A stretch of DNA of 35,118 nt, from positions 1-35,118 of the forward strand of contig JAGRLZ010000149.1 of assembly GCA_020441545.1 (NCBI GenBank), read 5' to 3'. Shown here piece by piece: positions 33,121 through 35,118 of the stretch (position 1 is the stretch's first letter; the number at the start of each line of letters is the position of its first letter). The DNA is from Xanthobacteraceae bacterium. GTDB taxonomy: Bacteria; Pseudomonadota; Alphaproteobacteria; Rhizobiales; Xanthobacteraceae. The position numbers were made by a program, and so were the translations under genes. The notes under the pieces were generated by a model, which was not told the origin of the DNA, ran no database searches, and was given only the letters and a program-made list of their open reading frames with translations.

Positions 33121-33900
33121 TCAGAGCGCGAGCGAAGCCTTCGGCATTTCGTCCCAGACCTGATCGCGATATACGCGCCCATTGGCCTTTTTGGAACGAC
33201 GCTTGTTGTCTTTCCCCCATGTCCCCCACTGCTTAAAGAAGAACGCGGTGTTGTGCATCGCACACTGATCGAAGATTTCATCGATCCAATCTTCACGGAT
33301 CGGGCGAGCCGATCTTCCGCTTTCTCCGCCGACGATGGCCCAATGGATGTCGCGAAGATCGACTGACCCTACCGGACCGATCAGCGGCTCAAATGAGATG
33401 AAACGGATTGCAGCCGGGATGGTGCGCAAATGATCGATGCGACCCGCGACGTTGGCGCTCTCGACACTGGTGCCGAGCCATACGTTCGGCAGAACTTCGC
33501 CGATCTTGGAGCGAACCAGCGCCCCCATCCGCTCCGGACGCTTGGTAAGGATCTGATAGTGATGGTGGGGCGTGGCACGCATGACGGCCCAGACTCTCAG
33601 GATGAAGGCGTCCGTCACCCGATCATGAAACAGGTCAGACATCGAGTTAACGAAGATTTTTCGCGGCTTCTTCCAGCGCAGCGGAATGTCCAAGGCGGCC
33701 TTGTCTTCACGGACCACGCCGTTCCAAACGGTTCGTTTTCCGCTGCGTCGCGTGAGTCCTTTATATTTCGGAACATTCATCGCCTGAAGTCGTCTCGCCA
33801 TTTCCATGGCATAGCAATTCGTGCAGCCCGCGCTGACGATGGAGCAGCCAGCAACTGGATTCCAGGTGGCGTCAGTCCATTCAATTTGCGTCTCGGCCAT
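33121..33900 (-). CDS. DUF5131 three-Cys-motif protein (phage Gp37/Gp68 family)
   Basis: A 259-residue protein from ATG 33900, opening MAETQIEWTDATWNPVAGC. The three-Cys motif is C19-x6-C26-x2-C29 (GCSIVSAGCTNCYAM). Further family marks are IFVNSMSDLFHD, HHYQILTKRPERM, WLGTSVESA, FEPLIGPV, WAIVGGESG and FFFKQWGTWG. This is a radical-SAM-like barrel in outline, though its Cys spacing is C-x6-C-x2-C, not C-x3-C-x2-C. Family members occur in phages and mobile islands. It is directly upstream of its partner TcmP (39 nt). An in-frame extension to 33951 has no good start context. Confidence 0.87.
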   Translation of the reverse strand: MAETQIEWTDATWNPVAGCSIVSAGCTNCYAMEMARRLQAMNVPKYKGLTRRSGKRTVWNGVVREDKAALDIPLRWKKPRKIFVNSMSDLFHDRVTDAFILRVWAVMRATPHHHYQILTKRPERMGALVRSKIGEVLPNVWLGTSVESANVAGRIDHLRTIPAAIRFISFEPLIGPVGSVDLRDIHWAIVGGESGRSARPIREDWIDEIFDQCAMHNTAFFFKQWGTWGKDNKRRSKKANGRVYRDQVWDEMPKASLAL

Positions 33901-34017
33901 GACCGTTCCCACATCGTGCTGTCGATGACGTCGATTGTCGATCACAGTCAATACCAGCTTAACCGTTAATACCGGGTTGGAGGGTGCCGGTCACGGACGG
34001 CTATCAGGGATCGTGCG

Positions 34018-34164
34018 TCACGGGTCGCCATCATGCGCCGCAATCGCCTGAACCACGGCCATGTCGAGCCGTTCCGATTCCGACATAGAATCGGCCTCTG
34101 CCGCTTCTGACATTTCAAGTTCCTGATTGACGTTGCTCAGCCGATGTTCTTCTTTTGTCCTCAT
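34018..34164 (-). CDS. Possible 48-residue acidic protein
   Basis: ATG 34164 opens a 48-codon frame with a plausible protein-like composition (MRTKEEHRLSNVNQEL; SEAAEADSMSESERLDMAVVQ) ending HDGDP. It is acidic, soluble and without Cys, with a helical look. No homologue recognised, and the nearest RBS-like AGGA is too far upstream (about 18 nt). It lies alone in the 320-bp gap between DUF5131 and DUF2274 on the same strand, and the remaining bases there show no other feature. It may be a small regulator ahead of the DUF5131-TcmP genes, or chance. Confidence 0.35.
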   Translation of the reverse strand: MRTKEEHRLSNVNQELEMSEAAEADSMSESERLDMAVVQAIAAHDGDP

Positions 34165-34220
34165 GAATCGCGGATTTACCGTCCTAGCGGGTCGAGCGGT
34201 TTTTCAATGCCACATCTATC

Positions 34221-34448
34221 TTAGCGTCGTGTCGTGCGTTTCTCTTTGGTGAAGCCCTTATCAGTGGCCATGAAGCGCTGGAGCATAGGCGCGATCAGCT
34301 TGCCCGGATCGGGAGGCATCGCTTGGCCCGAGGTCTGGGCAAGAATCTCGGCGTAGGCGACAAGATCGCGATGAACGGCAGCCGGCAACTCGACCGTGAG
34401 CTTGACCGGCTTGTCGTCAAGGAGAGCCGAGAGCCTGAGCTTGGTCAT
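34221..34448 (-). CDS. DUF2274 protein of the trb operon
   Basis: A 75-residue protein, MTKLRLSALLDDKPVKLTVELP ... LVAYAEILAQTSGQAMPPDPGKLIAPMLQRFMATDKGF. DUF2274 regularly follows trbI in conjugation operons of alphaproteobacterial ICEs. ATG 34448 overlaps the trbI stop by 4 nt (ATGA), so it is the terminal gene of that operon. Short and basic at the C-terminus (KEKRTTRR); the ribbon-helix-helix-like start hints at DNA binding, not shown. Confidence 0.85.
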   Translation of the reverse strand: MTKLRLSALLDDKPVKLTVELPAAVHRDLVAYAEILAQTSGQAMPPDPGKLIAPMLQRFMATDKGFTKEKRTTRR

Positions 34449-35118
34449 GACGGCTCCTTCGCGGCCCCATAGGGCTGCAATATTAGGTCGCGATTGACGA
34501 TCACACGGACGGGGAAGCCCGGTCGGATCGTGAGCGTCGGCTGAATGTTGAGCTGGCGTCGGATGAGCTGACGGCCGACATCGGACGCCGTGTCCTGGCT
34601 GCTCTGGCGGATCGCCCGCGCGATCTCGTTTTCGTTGTTGCTCGATCCGAGCTCGGTGCCGACGCCGAGCAAGGTCGAGAGGATCGCCGCCTTGAAAAGC
34701 TGACCCCAATGATAATCGACGTCGTCCTCGAGCCCGGAATAGCCTTCGGCGTCGGCGCCCGGTTGCCTTTCCAGAACGATCGACGTGCCGTTGGGCATGA
34801 TGATGCGATTCCAGACGAGCAGCACGCGCGACTGCCCGAATGCGACCTGGCTGTCGTACTGGCCGATCAGCCGCGCGCCTTGCGGGATGAGGAGCTGCTT
34901 GCCGGTCGGGGTGTCGTAAACCTGCTCCGTCACCTGCGCGGTGATCGTTCCGGGCAGGTCGGATTTGATGCCGGTAATTAGCGCTGCCGGAATGACGGTG
35001 CCGGCTTGCACGACATAGGGCGACACCTTCTCCTGCACGCGATCGGGCGTGACGGTGCGCCGATCGACGGCCGCGTTGACGAAGGCGAGCTTGCGATCCT
35101 GCATGTTTTGCGCCGCGC
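34445..35118 (-). CDS. trbI: TrbI conjugal transfer protein (VirB10-like), N-terminus outside the window
   Basis: The visible 224 codons are the C-terminal, outer-membrane-reaching half of TrbI/VirB10. They begin AAQNMQDRKLAFVN and continue with VSPYVVQAGTVIPAALITGIKSDLPG, LLIPQGARLIGQYDS, RVLLVWNRIIMPNG and the end FPVRVIVNRDLIL, all characteristic. The frame remains open past the right edge. TrbI links inner and outer membrane in the IncP-type mating apparatus. The gene identifies the right part of the window as a conjugative element. Codon use is closer to the backbone than that of the defence cargo. Confidence 0.93.
   Translation of the reverse strand, partial: AAQNMQDRKLAFVNAAVDRRTVTPDRVQEKVSPYVVQAGTVIPAALITGIKSDLPGTITAQVTEQVYDTPTGKQLLIPQGARLIGQYDSQVAFGQSRVLLVWNRIIMPNGTSIVLERQPGADAEGYSGLEDDVDYHWGQLFKAAILSTLLGVGTELGSSNNENEIARAIRQSSQDTASDVGRQLIRRQLNIQPTLTIRPGFPVRVIVNRDLILQPYGAAKEPS

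Larger units (their letters stand above)
25252..35118. mobile_element. Integrative conjugative element (one end; continues past the window)
   Basis: From the ybgC breakpoint rightward, GC drops, intergenic spaces grow A/T-rich, and all genes are accessory: SPARSA pair, HEPN-like and PIN genes, membrane protein, TcmP, DUF5131. At the right edge are DUF2274 and trbI of a trb (IncP-type) mating-pair operon. This is the organisation of rhizobial and proteobacterial ICEs, with cargo between an element end and trb. Integrase, relaxase and origin are not in the window, so the type and mobility of the element are inferred. Left boundary good to within about 80 bp. Confidence 0.75.

Noticed and set aside
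33121..33900. Ordinary radical-SAM enzyme
   Set aside because: Cys spacing is C-x6-C-x2-C and the other motifs match DUF5131; a radical-SAM reaction cannot be claimed.
1..35118. CRISPR array
   Set aside because: No regularly spaced direct repeats; repeats found are dispersed palindromes or two-copy duplications.

Overview
The window is high-GC alphaproteobacterial DNA, most likely from the Bradyrhizobium / Rhodopseudomonas / Afipia group (Nitrobacteraceae). I infer this from the gene order chorismate mutase - hisC - prephenate dehydrogenase - DUF2125 - ChaC - PlsC - YdcF - ftsX/ftsE - zinc-ribbon protein - CpdR-like regulator, from the codon use, and from dispersed palindromic repeats of the kind common in that group. 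It was read by eye with no database search, so family names rest on recognised motifs and order.

Backbone, 1 to about 24.9 kb. (a) 1-2860: a compact aromatic amino-acid operon whose first gene is cut by the window edge. (b) 2953-8471: envelope genes, ending with ftsE-ftsX on the minus strand. (c) 8596-9812: a zinc-ribbon membrane protein and a CpdR-like receiver. (d) 9939-14085: a lone large subunit of the xanthine dehydrogenase/CoxL family, divergent from a [2Fe-2S] ferredoxin and a ferredoxin reductase; the shared intergenic region carries repeated ATGATAG-type operator motifs. (e) 14362-16037: a 37-residue membrane peptide, a secreted ClpP-like protein and a VOC protein among copies of a repeat of about 105 bp. 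(f) 16080-22064: a TetR regulator divergent from a membrane-fusion protein, a double ABC ATPase and two ABC-2 permeases, the same arrangement as E. coli cecR-ybhGFSR. (g) 22116-24548: an ECF42-type sigma factor, its usual DGPF/YCII partner and a VOC protein.

Genomic island, about 25.25 kb to the right edge. The backbone ybgC-like thioesterase stops abruptly at 25251, and a complete, divergent second ybgC copy lies 82 bp further on. From there base composition falls and the content becomes accessory: a short prokaryotic Argonaute with its SIR2-APAZ partner (a SPARSA-type NAD-depleting defence pair), a HEPN-like gene interrupted by an in-frame amber codon, a PIN-domain protein, a two-helix membrane protein, a three-Cys-motif partner (TcmP) and its DUF5131 three-Cys partner. 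The window ends in DUF2274 and trbI of a trb conjugation operon. The simplest reading is an integrative conjugative element that broke ybgC, brought an intact replacement, and carries defence cargo between its end and its trb genes.

Most worth attention: the SPARSA pair, the DUF5131-TcmP-membrane-PIN gene string as a candidate undescribed defence module, and the broken/replaced ybgC at the island edge.
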